A stretch of 64,000 bases of DNA from Eutrigla gurnardus (GCA_963514095.1 OY741270.1:19070554-19134553), one strand, 5' to 3'; positions 37,897 to 50,643 are shown, counted from the stretch's first letter. Translations and numbers: made by a program. The notes: generated from the sequence alone by a model not told the origin.

Positions 37897-38986
37897 GAGT
37901 AAATCACCAGTACTTTGTTTCCTTTGTTGTTGTACCAACTAAGCACCAACACTCGTACATAACCTAAATTTGTTTTAGGTGATCACATTCATGTTTTGCA
38001 GGTCAGATTTGGTTTTAAACTGAACAAAGGACTACATTTCCGGCAACACAAGATGTGGATATTATTCAGTTAGCTTTATTGATGGATTGGTGGATTGAAC
38101 CACCACAGAGATAATACATGAGAGTAGTCAATAATCTCTGTAACAATTAAAAAAACAAGTGAATTCATATAATAATATTTCTGTAGGAAAGGGGTCATTA
38201 GCCAGATGAAGCCTGGGAGAAGTATGTCTGTGGAAATATGCTTGTTCAGAAAATACTGTCACATGGCAATGCAGCCTTACCACTTTGTTCAACTAAAAGA
38301 TTCACGGGTGAGTGATTTAACATTAATTATTACTGTGGTTATTTTATGTTAAAATGAAACATGTCAGTGTTTTAAGCAACAAACTGTCGTTATCTTGAAT
38401 CCGTGTCATAACTGCACTTGAAGTATTTTCACATCACTGGAGAATTGAAATAAGTTTTATGCGTGTTCTTACTGTGCTATCGTTTTGCCGGCTTGTATAA
38501 TGTTTTCACTCCTTTGCACCAAGCACGCAACATTTTAATACTGTTCAGGGACGAGTGGTTGTCTCTTCAGTATTCCGCTTGTTTGTCCAGCTGTTGAAGC
38601 CTTAAGAGATAAACAACATGGTGCCTTTTCTGATGTTGTGCCTAACTGTCCGACTTCCAAGTAGATGAACATGAATCTGGACGTGAATTTAATTTGAAAA
38701 GAAACTGCCCGAAGGTGCGCAAATGTTATTTTTCCACCTGGGTTTTTTTTTTGTACCGATGTGATTTATGCACCTCTGGCATTTCATGTTGTCTCACCAC
38801 TGTTACCTGCTGTGCCACATGTTACAAATCATAAATGATGTACTTAATGTACATTGACTACTGGGTTGATGTGAACTGTTGCACAACTACCAGATGTCCT
38901 ATATCATATACTCTGATGTTTATATTAATGTCTGTTTCTAAAAGTCACCTCTTTCATTTCTTTTAAATAATAACTGCACGTCTCAA

Positions 38987-38992
38987 AATAAA
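38987..38992 (+). terminator. adam17: adam17 polyA signal
   Basis: AATAAA on the + strand 1.09 kb past the stop codon. It lies 4 bp from the iah1 signal on the opposite strand. Confidence 0.7.
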
Positions 38993-38996
38993 AATC

Positions 38997-39002
38997 TTTA
39001 TT
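38997..39002 (-). terminator. iah1: iah1 polyA signal
   Basis: TTTATT on + is AATAAA on -, 239 bp past the iah1 stop codon. With the adam17 signal it forms a compact bidirectional terminator. Confidence 0.65.
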
Positions 39003-39240
39003 GTGCATTTTAAACATGAATACATGATCTCAAATTTGACATACTGGCAAAAACTAATCATAGCTCCTTTTATCGTTTCATAGCAGGAATACAGTCCAGC
39101 ATCAGGCTCTGTTTACCTGGAAATGTCCAACAGGTGCAACAAAGGATTGCTGGTGAGTGTTTTGTTCTTCATAGAATATCCAGCCCTGTAGGATCTTGAA
39201 GATTTTTTTAATTTTTTTAACCAAAGCCAACATCCTCTGT

Positions 39241-40247
39241 TCACGCATCACAGAGTAGACTGCTCTCAGGGCTCTTTGCATCTACATCTCCCCAGTAAGG
39301 GAGGATAAAGGGCAGGTCGGCTACATGACTCTCCAGCAGCTCCCACAGGTGCTGAGCCAGAAACTGGTTTCCCTTCTGTGAGAGATGCAGCCCATCAGAT
39401 AGATAGACTGTGTAGTCCTGTGTAGCAGAGGGGAAAATGACTAAATTATTGATTTTAGAGGAAGACGATATGACTTTCAGTTTATCTCATGTGAAACACC
39501 ATATTGACTATATAAAAGCGTTGATGTCAAACTAAAAATCAGCCCATTAAATTGATCAGCAAAAACACAGCAGTGATGGTTAATAACTACCCACCTGATC
39601 ATCTTTCTGCATGAGTGTCCAGAGGTCCAGGACGTCTGTACCACACTGACCAGCAGCCTGGACACACGCCTGTGCATACTGCCCTGCTACAGAGTTGTGG
39701 CGATTGAGTGGACATCCTAAAAAAAAAAAAAAAGACAAGGCACTTGTCATCTTTGTAGGCCTAGGGTAAAAATGGCCCGTGTCCCGATACAAACAGATAA
39801 AGAGGACAAGGCTTGTGAATGAGTGTTACCTTTAAGAATGCACTCCTTCTCCCAGGCTGGCTCATCGAGAGGCGGAGGGGTGATGAAGATAACTCTGTCT
39901 GCCGACACTCCAGCTGAAGCCAGAAGCCTGGTGACCTCCTTCAGGTTTTCTGAATACTCCTGCAGAGGAACGTGCTGTTGTGGGTTTTTATCTGCATGAC
40001 AGGATGAGACACAAAAAAAAAGGCTAAAATCATGCAGAAACATTAGGAAAAGGATAATTATTAGTAATATGTCTATGTTCAAACATCATCACCCAATGGT
40101 AGTTGGGATAGACACAAATATATCACAGTATATTTGTCATAAAAAGGTTTGTATTACCTTTTTATGACAAATAATAAATAAATCTTTACGTCTGGAATCA
40201 TATGCAGAGTTTGAGGTATCACTACTACATATCTTGAACCGTCATGA

Positions 40248-40327
<80 letters not shown>

Positions 40328-40854
40328 AGGTACCTTCCAGTGCACAGTCGTTGGCTCCGAAGAAGACAGTGACCGCAGCTATGTTGTTGTCTGCGGAGTT
40401 CTCTCTGTTGATGAGGCGAGGGAGAATGATCTTAGCCCATCTGGAGTTGTAGCCCGACAGTCCTCTGTTTACAACATCACACTTTCTAAACGAGGAAAAA
40501 CATGACAGGCTATTTAGTTTGGTTGCTTACATGGCTCCGTTAAGATCATAACAAATGAAGACAAGATATATATATATATATATGAAAACTGCATACCTTG
40601 CTAGTTTGTTGGCAATTTCTGTGCCCCAGCCATTGGCTTGAAATGAAAACTGAAAGAACCGACAGCAATGATTTATTCATTCCGGAGACTTGAGCTAGCA
40701 AGCTAGCAGCTCATGCGAACGACCGCGTTGGTGCGTTAGTTAGCATTAGCTGCTAGCTTGTCTTTAAAAATCGATTTTTGCATGAGCTAACCTGTGTGAT
40801 GGAGTCTCCAAATAAGATCACTTTAGGCCAAATGACTGTTTTGATTTTAGACAT
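39241..40854 (-). CDS. iah1: Isoamyl acetate-hydrolysing esterase 1 homologue, complete
   Basis: SGNH/GDSL-family esterase; in yeast Iah1 hydrolyses acetate esters, while the natural substrate in vertebrates is poorly defined. Six exons on the - strand: 40854-40792, 40649-40597, 40485-40334, 39991-39830, 39716-39595, 39417-39241, joining in frame to 242 codons (human about 248). Family blocks are intact: GDSIT (nucleophile S18), GLSGYN (G50), FFGAND (N84) and SDGLH (D192, H195). The CGTDVLDLWTLMQ segment is nearly identical to the mammalian protein. No signal peptide or membrane segment is seen. The start has A at -3 and is the first codon of a short N-terminus before the GDS block. It is convergent with adam17, as in human. 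Intron 3 carries a long CA/CT repeat 5 bp after its donor. Confidence 0.95.
40250..40328. repeat. (TG)n(AG)n repeat in iah1 intron 3
   Basis: About 33 TG units followed by a short GA run, ending 5 bp from the exon 3 donor of iah1. On the transcribed strand it reads CT then CA repeats. Confidence 0.96.
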
Positions 40855-40970
40855 GATAGCTGAAGTGGCTGCAGAACTTCGAACTTCCGGTTAAGGGGGC
40901 GGGGTGCCGAACTGCGCATGGGCAGTTGTTGCGACCAGAGCCGCTCTGCTACAACCGTTTATTTTGACCT
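40855..40970 (-). promoter_or_regulatory. iah1: iah1 promoter region
   Basis: Directly upstream of the - strand ATG are an ETS-type CTTCCGG (40884), a GC box (GGGGGCGGGG, about 40895-40904) and an NRF1-like TGCGCATG (40913). There is no TATA box. This is a typical housekeeping promoter layout; factor binding is inferred. Confidence 0.55.
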
Positions 40971-41459
40971 GTCGCATGGAGATAGGGAAAGCCAATCCAA
41001 TTCAAGATTACAATGAGGCCAGTGATGGTTGTTCAAGGTGAACAGTGAGGTCTGCATCTGCACACATCTGCATAGGCCTACCAATGTAACGTATTTATTA
41101 CGTCAAAATTACACTACAAATGTACATTTTTGTTTTTAGTTTGTCTGTGCTCATAAGACAGAAGAAGCAAGAAATTATCGAATGCATGTAGGTCAGGATA
41201 TTACCTTCCCCTGTATAATATTGATTGCACTTCATCATGAAGTTGGTTAAATTGTAAATAAGATTGACTTAGCAATGTAAGTATCTATATATCTTACCGG
41301 TTACGGTATTAAAATAAAGCTGCTGCAAAGACTGGATGAATATTGATGAATATAAATCTATATTGTGATCAATGAGATAGCTATTGGCATCCTGAATTGT
41401 TATGCAATAGCCTCTGGAAGTTTAACTTGCAGCAGCCTTTTATTTGTCACTGTCCATCA

Positions 41460-41473
41460 GCACCACCTAGTGG
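41460..41473 (-). promoter_or_regulatory. CTCF-like motif, minus orientation
   Basis: Reverse strand reads CCACTAGGTGGTGC, one base from the CTCF core. Confidence 0.35.
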
Positions 41474-41792
41474 ACAACAGTATTTCTTCACCTAGAATCC
41501 TGCCTAGCTACAATTAAGTACGTCAATATATTGTACTTCCTGAACAAAACCTGTGAAACAAATATTTCCATAAGAAATGATTCGAAGTCAATGACATGCA
41601 CAGAAATATTGTATACCATACTCCTAATTCATCATACTGTGCCTGTTTTAGGTTTGAACTTTTAGCATAACTTTAACCATAAAGTCTCTACTATTCCTCT
41701 GAAGTTGTGATCATACTTTGCAATTTCATATTTATTTTCATTGAATTTAACTCTTGTTTTATTTGAAGAAAGCTTGCACCAAGACATCATTG

Positions 41793-41807
41793 CCAGAAGA
41801 GGGCAGC
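41793..41807 (+). promoter_or_regulatory. CTCF-like motif, plus orientation
   Basis: CCAGAAGAGGGCAGC differs from the CTCF core at one position. It points away from the minus-strand motif 320 bp to the left. Confidence 0.35.
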
Positions 41808-43449
41808 ACTCACATGCCAACGTTAACTGCTCTGACTTTGTAATCTGCCACTTTGGTCACTCAGGGCAGGGAGTTCCTGTTTGTGCCAGAAAAGAGCTAA
41901 CAAATTGTAGTTTATTAATTGGGACGGAGTAAATAAAAAGCTGGCTATGCATATCACTCCCCTCATATACGGTAGACAGCAGAAATTATAGGAAGTGTGA
42001 AATGATTTCCTCATATTTCTAAAACTTCTCTGACAGGAACATTATTTCAGCTCTGTAACCTCTCTACTCCTGCCTGATTGATCATTACAAAGCTTTCAGG
42101 ATCCTCAGTGAAAATTAAAATGCCAAGCATCATATTGATCAAAGAAACGATGGGAAAGTTAAAAGGATAGAAAGAAAAATGCCCAGAGAAATTTCAATTG
42201 TCATGATTTACTGTATGTGTGGATTTAATCACATTATTTTAGGGGTCTTTATTCACTTTTTTGTCTAAATAAAGAGTATGAGCTTGGTAGGTATTAACAA
42301 TGGCATAACTACCTGATAAGATGACCTCTACTGCAAAACCAACATTTGGTCATTTGCATATAGATTCACTATACAGTATATTATGTGACCTTAACATTGC
42401 ATTGTTCAAGGCAGGGCAGGCTTACTATGGCCTTGTTTTGTGATGTATTTTCCTTCTTGATGTTGTTATTTGTGAAGCAAATCTGTGTTTAAAGTATTTA
42501 TCGCACACAAGTCTAATAGGGATCTCAAATAGACATCATCTGCTATATAATTGCACTTCTTCTCTTTCACAAGTTTGTGTTCTGCATTTTGCTGTGCAAC
42601 GTCACATTGTAGTGAATTTGGAATCCCAGTCAATTTGACTGTGTGCGGAAGAATGACTCAGCAAATGTCATGTGTGTGTGTATACAGTATAAGAGTGCCT
42701 GTCTGCGAGGGATGGGCAAAATAAATTATTTAACCATCGCTGGTGTATCACAAGGTCTTTTGAGACGGCAGATCATACTGAATCTTAAAGGATTCCATCA
42801 AATGTTAAAGCTGGAGTAAAAACACACTGTTGGCCAAAGTAAGCTGTGAGAGAACAGAGGACAAACATGCAGCAAGTATAATAACAATAATGAATTGTCA
42901 ATAAGTAGATACAACTTTTCATTTGAACAAATAAGAGAATGGAGGTGCTTTTCTAATTGTAGGTATTTATTTATTAATGCTGAGCAGCCCCATGGCCTTT
43001 CCTCAGTGGTCTACATGCTCTCTGAAATGCTCACCATGCACTTGATGTACTACAACTCTCGTGTCATCACCATGAATCATTCATAACTACACAAAGAGAG
43101 AAAGAGGACGACATTAATACAGCAGGGGAGAAAGAGCGTCATCGCGTTCATTTCACTCCACTCGACCGTGCGTTTGTTCTTCCTCAATTAAACCTACAAT
43201 CGCGGTGAGAGACACAGTTCGTTAAGTTGGCGTCGTCGTCATGGCAACGCCAACCCCTTCCTCGAGGTCTCTCTCACACAAGGCTGATGCTCCTACCTCA
43301 AGAGCTCCGGTTTTAGAGGAGAGGAAAAGGGGACGGTGAAAAAGAGCAAGGCGAGACAAAGCCTCCGCTAATCTATTTAAAAGGCCATAGCAGAGTGAGT
43401 GGATGAGGTTCCCACTCACTCATAATGAGGGCCAGGCAGACAAGTGTTT

Positions 43450-43452
<3 letters not shown>

Positions 43453-43538
<86 letters not shown>
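43453..43538. repeat. (GT)n microsatellite
   Basis: About 43 uninterrupted GT units. Confidence 0.97.
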
Positions 43539-43540
<2 letters not shown>

Positions 43541-43785
43541 CTTTGCATTTCAGTTTATCTTTCTTGTGTCTTTTTTTCCTCTCCCAAAAACACCCCCCTT
43601 TGTAATATGATATACATTTATAAGTGGTATGGCTTATCTATATTGTGGTGATTTAGTCCGTAAGCTCCTTATATAGTCAGTAGTTTGTGTTTTGCACTCA
43701 GACTCGCTCCTCCTGGGACATGCAGCCTTTCTCTTTGCAGATCAGACAGGAAGTGTCTTTGTGTTTTGGGGTCAGGCCGCAGTTA

Positions 43786-43806
43786 CCCCCCCCCCCCCCC
43801 CCCCCC
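43786..43806. repeat. C21 homopolymer
   Basis: 21 consecutive C; G-quadruplex-prone on the opposite strand. Confidence 0.9.
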
Positions 43807-44610
43807 AGTGGACACGGCTCTTTGAAAACAGAACGTCCATAGAGATGAACAAGCACTGTTTATTTACCACAACAATCCTCTGTGTCTAAAAATATGGCTT
43901 CAACTGTTGATGCCTTTCTCTCTGATGGGAGCTCTTCCTTTCCATCTGAGTTGAGCGACGCCTGCAGACACACAAAGCTTACTTAGCGGTACGACATAGA
44001 TTTGTAAGTTAAGCTGTATGGCACATTATCAACATCACTCAAAACAGTCCAGCAGTACAACCTGCGGGAGATGTTGGTTAAGAATCAATAAACAGTGTTA
44101 TCCAATCAATATGCTCTTGCTCACGGAGAAATCCCAGTGTTGGGATATCAGTGTAAAGACTGATGTGATGAGAAATATACTTATATTCCTCCAAGTCTAT
44201 TACAAATGAGGCAACAAAGGTCCCATTATTTCTGAGCATACCAGATTATTCTACATATTTGACAGCATGGTTCAGCATACAGAGGAGTGTAGGATCATAG
44301 TAATAATCAGTTGCCCAGCTAGACTGCTGAGTGAAGAAACACACCCGCCCATCCTTTTCCCACGTCAACAATACTTTTGGAAAGTGCGGAGTCAAATCCG
44401 TAACCACCATCTATTTCAGTGGCAGAAACATGAGCTCTCCCAGCTCATTGTTTTAGTTTCTGCCCACAGTTAGCTGAAGGGTGGAGCGTTTTTACTCACT
44501 TCCAGTATGACCTTTTATGTACTTATGCCTTATTCTTCCTTCCTATTTTTTTTTTCCTGATTTATTCCGGCTTTGGTCATCTTTCTCAATTAATAGAAAC
44601 AGCACTTTTG

Positions 44611-44696
44611 ATCCCAGCTGACATTGGGCGAAGGCAAGTTACAGCCTGGACAGGTCGCCAGTCTATCACATGGATGACATATAGAGAAAGATTATT
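44611..44696 (+). repeat. Fragment of abundant fish interspersed repeat
   Basis: ATCCCAGCTGACATTGGGCG followed by a GGACAGGTCGCCAGTCTATC block and a GACATATAGAGA end is the conserved core of a repeat found throughout teleost genomes. Only about 85 bp remain. Confidence 0.65.
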
Positions 44697-44850
44697 GTGA
44701 ATTCATTTGTTTTCATATTAAAGTAGAGGAACAGTTACAGGGGTTGTGTGTGCGTATTTCACCAAATAACTATTCCGTTAAATTTCATTCTAAAATTTGG
44801 GCTAACCCGATGATCTGAATGAAGTCATCCATCATTGATATTTTTGTTAG

Positions 44851-44986
44851 ATGTAAAATCAGATCAGGTACAGAAAAGATGATTCACATCCATTTCTGCC
44901 TTTTATTCATGAAGTAATCCCGGCATCCCCCCCCCCCCCCCCCCCCCCCCCCCTTGCTGCTTCATGCTGCAGATCTGATTTTACAT
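44851..44986. repeat. 15-bp inverted repeat enclosing C27
   Basis: ATGTAAAATCAGATC (44851-44865) and its exact reverse complement (44972-44986) flank 106 bp that include a run of 27 C (44927-44953). Confidence 0.85.
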
Positions 44987-45746
44987 GATTCGCTTCATCC
45001 CTATCTAATACTCTATCGAGCCACGAAGATGGATGAACGTGAAGTCTGTCTGAAGCGGTCACTCTGGGAGGAACAGACACTATCATCGAGTTATGCGGAC
45101 TGAACTCACTGCCCCTCCATTAGCATTCCCAAGAGGATACCGACAGATTCCCTCCACGCACAATGCTGGTTATGCTTTATGGCTTCCTGTGCGCCACGCT
45201 GGAGCGTCGACTCGCCACTCTCGTTGAACTTCCCAGACAATGAAAAATGATTTGAGAATAAGATTGTGAAGTTAATTTGTATAATGGAGGCGAAACACCA
45301 TAATCCCACCGCTCTGGATCTACATAGCTAGTTTAAATGCCTGAGAGGCTTCCCCCAGTCTCTTGTAATATCAGAGGAGATGCAGTGCAGCCTGGGAGTT
45401 TGCAGGACGGTGGTCTGTTCTGCAGAGATACAGATTTAGTCAGGACCTATAGTCTGGTCAGATGTTTAACCCCCGGGTCTCAGAGGTACAAGGACAGACC
45501 AAGAGTGTTCCAATTGTTGTCCCACGATGCTTATCTCCTTTTGTCCTCCATTATCTCTCCATCAAATGATTCAGAAGAGCAGCTGAACCTGCACTCTGTT
45601 CAGTGTGGCCGTTCAGATGCAATTAATATGTGGAATGAATATTTAACTGTGGACCCTGAAAAGATGATGCTGCGACAAATGAGAGACTTTGCACGGTCAG
45701 CGTATATTCAAATTTACATTGTGACGGTTAAGTATAGTTCCTGTAC

Positions 45747-45767
45747 TTTTTTTTTTTTTTTTTTTTT
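45747..45767. repeat. T21 homopolymer
   Basis: Run of T that produces a poly-F stretch in the overlapping open frame. Confidence 0.9.
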
Positions 45768-48700
45768 GCAAATGCACTTTCAATTGTTCATTTGCCCTTC
45801 AATATACAGCGATGTTTGTGACCAGCTGTATATTCCCAGCAGCAATTGTTACGATTTCAGAGATCATGATCACGTTTGTTTGTGTGTGTGTGTTTGTGTT
45901 TTTGTCCTGTGGCTTAACAATTAATCTCCTGTGGTTTTTTATTGCTTGGGGACCAGACAGCGAAGATGACCAGCAATATACACAGAGGGAGAATTTAAAG
46001 CCACTCACCTTGTTATAAGGAGCCACTCATCCTCATACTGTCTCAGGGGACAGTGAGTAAAATGGGATGCTACACTATATATATATAAAACAACATTGGA
46101 GCTATTTTTGCTGCAGTATGCAAGATTAAATTCGTCCCTGCAATGTGGAGATTTTTTTTTAAGGGTGTGAAGCCGAAGTGAAGGACTCGAAGTATCTCAC
46201 GCTGTGGTAAAAAGAGGAAACCAAGAGAAGATGGGGGATGTTGAGACACGGCCTGTCAGAGTGTAATGAAGTACAGGGACACTTGATATGCTCGGGCTCA
46301 CAGTACCAAATCCTAAGAGGGGCAATAATTACTGTAAAAGCCACTTGCTCCTAATGATGACAGTGACGCAGCTGCAGACCCCCAGCTCTTCGCCATCATC
46401 ACTCAGATGGGGAGCATGCGGCGAGGGCCGGCTGAAAATGTCAAGCAATTATTACACAGAATGTTATTGGTTGGGCGTCCTTCAGGGTGGCAAGGTTAAA
46501 TTAAAATCACGAGCCAGAGGTTGAAGTGTCTGGGAGTGCCCAGATTTAGATTTTGTTCATGGAATACCTGCTGCTTTGTCAAATGTAGGATTCAGAGTTG
46601 GTGGAGGAGGGAAACTGTATTCATTACTGATAGTTTTGTTGTTTTTTTTACCATGATTTAATGAGGAAATGACCTTCTTGGTGGGCTATTCAGTAAAGGA
46701 AAATGAACACAATCAATCATACGTTGCAATGTACAGGTCATATAATATAGTCAACCAACTAGGTTTAATCTCCACCAGCTAATTGAACTTCCATTGTTGA
46801 TTGAATGCTGTGTAATTGCATCCCACGCTGACCTTCGACCCTATTGACGTTTTCACCTGGCTGGAAAATAATTTATGAGTGACTGTTGAATTACTCCCAT
46901 ATGTAACTACATGGGGAAAACTATTCTTTTCATCTTTTCTTTTTTCATCTTTTTTTTTTTTACACTAGAAGTAATGCTGAGTTTCTACGAAGCGAAGTTT
47001 AGCAAAACAAACAGTCAACTGAGTAGAACATTTTTGGCCATGGTTGGAATATATCAAAACAACATACAGGAATGAAGACCACAACACTTTAACTGAACTC
47101 TGTATTATATGCTGTTATCCATATTAGCTTTATCTAATTCTCAGGCCTTGCATCCATTCAAGTAAAGGTCCAAAATAGTTCTGCCTGAAGTCATTATCGG
47201 GCTTCCTCTCTGAGAGTTTGTGAGAAAAGACTGAGCTCGTTACAGTTCACCGCCCCCCCCCCCCCTCCCCTCAGTGCCCCTCTCCCTCCCCTTGTTCCTT
47301 TGCCCTTCCCCTCCCTCTTCTCTTCTCTTCATCCGTCTCCCATTAGGAGTCCGACGCTGTGCAGCCAATGCTCAGGTTCGCCAGCCACTGCCGATATGCA
47401 GCCATGTATGTGTACTCGTCTTTCAGTCAGAACTGTGGTCTATGATCTGTGAGAAGCTTCTAATGTTTGAGTCATATACATCATATGTAACATTATTATA
47501 ACATTGTTGACTATGAGCTTGGCCCAGGTGTATTGGAAAGTTTCAGCTGCAGAATGGTTAGCCTTAGTTGCTAATTATCCTCAACAAAGAAGTCATTCAT
47601 TCCGCTGGATTGTGAGGTTATCCCACCTGTTACACAGTCATGATGTCATGGCAGTGCAATTAGGAAAAAGTGACTCCCACTCAAGCCCGAGTCCCCTTTA
47701 TTGCTATAAAACGCTGCCTGTTCCAGCTGACGTTCTGATGTCAGCATATATCGGTGTTTATGTGCTGACACGCCCCATGTTCTGTTGTGGTGAAGTTCAG
47801 AATACAAATTACAAGCGTTTCCCACGAGGGTCTCAGTGGACGGTATGATATCTGCTTTGGCTAACGCTCTGCCTGCTGCTGCCTGGTTGCCTTTCATTTC
47901 CAAATCTCAAACCAGCTTTTTTAAGCAGAGCGAAAAATAGCATGTTGGGCCTCAAAGCAGTGAACAGTGCGAAACACAGTTTGGTGTCTCACTAAATCAC
48001 TAATTAGCCATGGCCACAGCACATCCAACAACTACCGCTCTGACTTGTTACTCAGGCTTGCAAGTGATTTGCATGCAAGCAAGGTTTGTATTAAGGATGT
48101 TCTGTTTAACAAAGCAGGTGGCAGCTGCAGGTTTTCCTTGTAAAATGTAAAAAAGCAAGACTTCATAAGGCCTTGATGATCATATGATGCAATAAATGTA
48201 GAGTATGGATTATTTATGGAGAGGTTACATGACACAGTACATTTTAACAGTGTTTCCGTGAGCTGTATTTTTATGATCCCTCATTGATATGCCTGCTTAA
48301 GCTTTTCCACGTCCCGTAAAATATCGAACAATGTGCTATTCATATTATGTTCCAACCTGTACCTGCTGGATGACCCCATTCACCTTGGTTTAAAACAGAA
48401 AGTACACTTCATGCAGCTCTAACAGTTTCTTAGGCTGGTTTGGTCTTGATTTCGAGCATTTGGAAAGGCAGATGTTACTGAAAATATCAAATAATGTCGG
48501 CGGTAAAGAGCAAGGTTGGATTCTGCTGACCTCACTGACTGAGCCGCTCTGTCTCTGGATGGCAGATGTTCGCTGGGAGGGTGTGTATTTATTTCATAAG
48601 GGAGCTGAGACCTGAGTAGCCAGTCAGGGTCAGCCTGGGTCTCAGGCTCTTCATTTAGCAGCTTGCCAGGAGACGCTGCAGAGCTGAAAGAATGTGTGAA

Positions 48701-50467
48701 CACTGCCCAGTTTGTGATTTAAAGGCTGCCCGGGGTTTTTGCCTCGGCCGCTGTGATACTATTTATACCGGTAGCTGTCCTGCCGGGGCTGAATGAGCTG
48801 GGAAGCAGGTTTTTCATCCCAAAGCCCAGGGAAAAAAAGTAGTATCCTGGGAGCAGTTGATGTTTTTTTTCAAGCTCCTGTTGACAAGAAATTCAGGCAT
48901 GGACGAGTCTTCAGAAGTGTCAGGCGGCACAGAATGTTTTCTTTCTCCTCCGTGGATTTTGGGAGATAAAAATACCTTTTGGGCCCACAAAAAAAAAACT
49001 AAACATATTTCCACACAATGACAGCAATGTGCTAATTACGTGGTTAATTAGCCTTTTTTATCTGATGCATTGTGATGGCAGCACACTATTGGGGCTCATT
49101 AAAAATGATCTCTAGTCAGCTTACTAGAAAGATGTTAACAAAAGTCTATCGAAAATATGCAAATAACAAAAGAGCAGCTTACATTATTTACAGTATTGTG
49201 CAGTGGTTTATGCATTGTGATGAGGCAGGAGTTTGTGTTGTTGTGTCTCTGCATTGATACAAGTTATTCCCATTGAATGAATAATGAATAGATAATGAAC
49301 TCTAATAGTTGACTACCATGTGGTGTACAGACAAGCAGAGCAAACACCAGATGTGCCTTTCACACTCATAACAGACAGAAAAGATACATTACACACATAC
49401 AAACATACATTTGCACAGACACACACTTCCACCACTATCAGCTACTTCTCCAATCCTCACTTTAAAAAAAAAGAAACTGGGGCGGTAATCAGGATGCTGC
49501 ATTTAAGTGTCGTCGGAAATTGTTTTTATTCCATACAGCCTGTGATGCAATAGATCAGTTAAGGCCCCCAATGAATGGGGAAATTAGATTTGGAAATTAT
49601 TGTATCATGTATTTAATACATTTTACTATTGCGTCTTGTTCGTTTTCTTTCTTTATTTTCCATAATTTTGTGAGATACGTGTTTTATTGAAATTGCTAGT
49701 GTTACATGAGTGGACACAAGTAGCAAAATCTGGAAAAAAATGTATCAAATATGAGTTGAATTTCATGGATTGTGAGTGTTTCCCCCACTGGGAATCAGAC
49801 CTAGAATCATTATATTGACATGGACACAGGAAACCAATGTGAGGGGAGTCAAAAAACAGTTTGGTACATGCAGTTAGGTGGTACTGTAAAGCGTACACAT
49901 AATCTAACACTTTAAGACACATAATTAATTTCATTTGGCATGAGATGTCTTCTTTTTCCTCCACTCCTCGATGTGTTCAATAATTGTGTGTATTTTTTTC
50001 TTGTTTTTTTTTTATGTATTTATATTACCCAATACAAGCTGGCCTTCATTTTGACATACTTTTTTGTGGTTGAAAAATGCTGCTAAGTAGCATTCAAGCT
50101 AATGATACACCAACAATATCCCACACTAGTAGCAGTGTTGTAGGATACTTAAAAGTAAGTAAGTAGTTTACCAAATCCACATCGCTAAGAGTGCTTCGTG
50201 GTGTACAATGAGCACTTGAAGGCAGCATAAGTCCACGCCTCTCATACATTCTGATTGGCTCTCAATTACTAGCTGGCGTTTCTAATTGGCTGTTGCGCGT
50301 CCATTGAATCCCCTCCTCTACCTTTGTCAAATTTCTTGCGCTCCCGTTGAAACGCCTGGTTGTTGTTTCCCCGCGTGAGGAGGAAGGAGTTGTCCAACCC
50401 GCGCTACCGGAGGTTTTGGGGACACCGAGAGAGAAGGACACCAGACCGGAGCTTTCCGTGGAACTGA

Positions 50468-50518
50468 ATGGGAAGAGAGCGGCGGAAGGATACGTGTAAC
50501 CTGCCCATCACCTTGTAG
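50468..50518 (+). other. Upstream ORF 1 in asap2 leader
   Basis: ATG followed by 15 further sense codons and TAG. It would lie in the 5' leader if transcription starts upstream. Confidence 0.4.
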
Positions 50519-50643
50519 CACAGCAGCGCGGTGCGCGCGAGCGGCAACGGTGCGACTCCTCGAGCCCAGCGTGCGACAGACACACACCGCTGCACTGGAT
50601 TCAGTTGGGAGCCAACAAGGGAATGACATAAACATACCCGGAG

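Larger units (their letters stand above)
37897..39015 (+). other. adam17: adam17 3' UTR
   Basis: About 1.1 kb after the TGA stop, with no further exon, ending past the AATAAA at 38987. Its end overlaps the expected end of the iah1 transcript on the other strand. Confidence 0.7.
40971..50239. other. Intergenic region iah1-asap2
   Basis: About 9.3 kb with no exon I can recognise. I looked specifically for CPSF3 and ITGB1BP1, which lie here in human, and found neither. Contents: two CTCF-like motifs pointing apart (41460, 41793), an X-box-like site (43236), a long GT array (43453), C21 and C27 tracts (43786, 44927), a fish repeat fragment (44611), a 195-codon open frame without homology (45337-45924) and several T tracts. 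Confidence 0.65.

Noticed and set aside
45337..45924. 195-codon ORF on + in the iah1-asap2 interval, the longest unexplained one
   Set aside because: No domain or family recognised, a poly-F run comes from a T21 tract, the end runs into a GT repeat, and composition is like the surrounding non-coding DNA. Kept only as intergenic sequence.
40971..50239. Search for cpsf3 and itgb1bp1 exons
   Set aside because: No recognisable segment in any frame; a short or very diverged exon could still be missed without a search tool.
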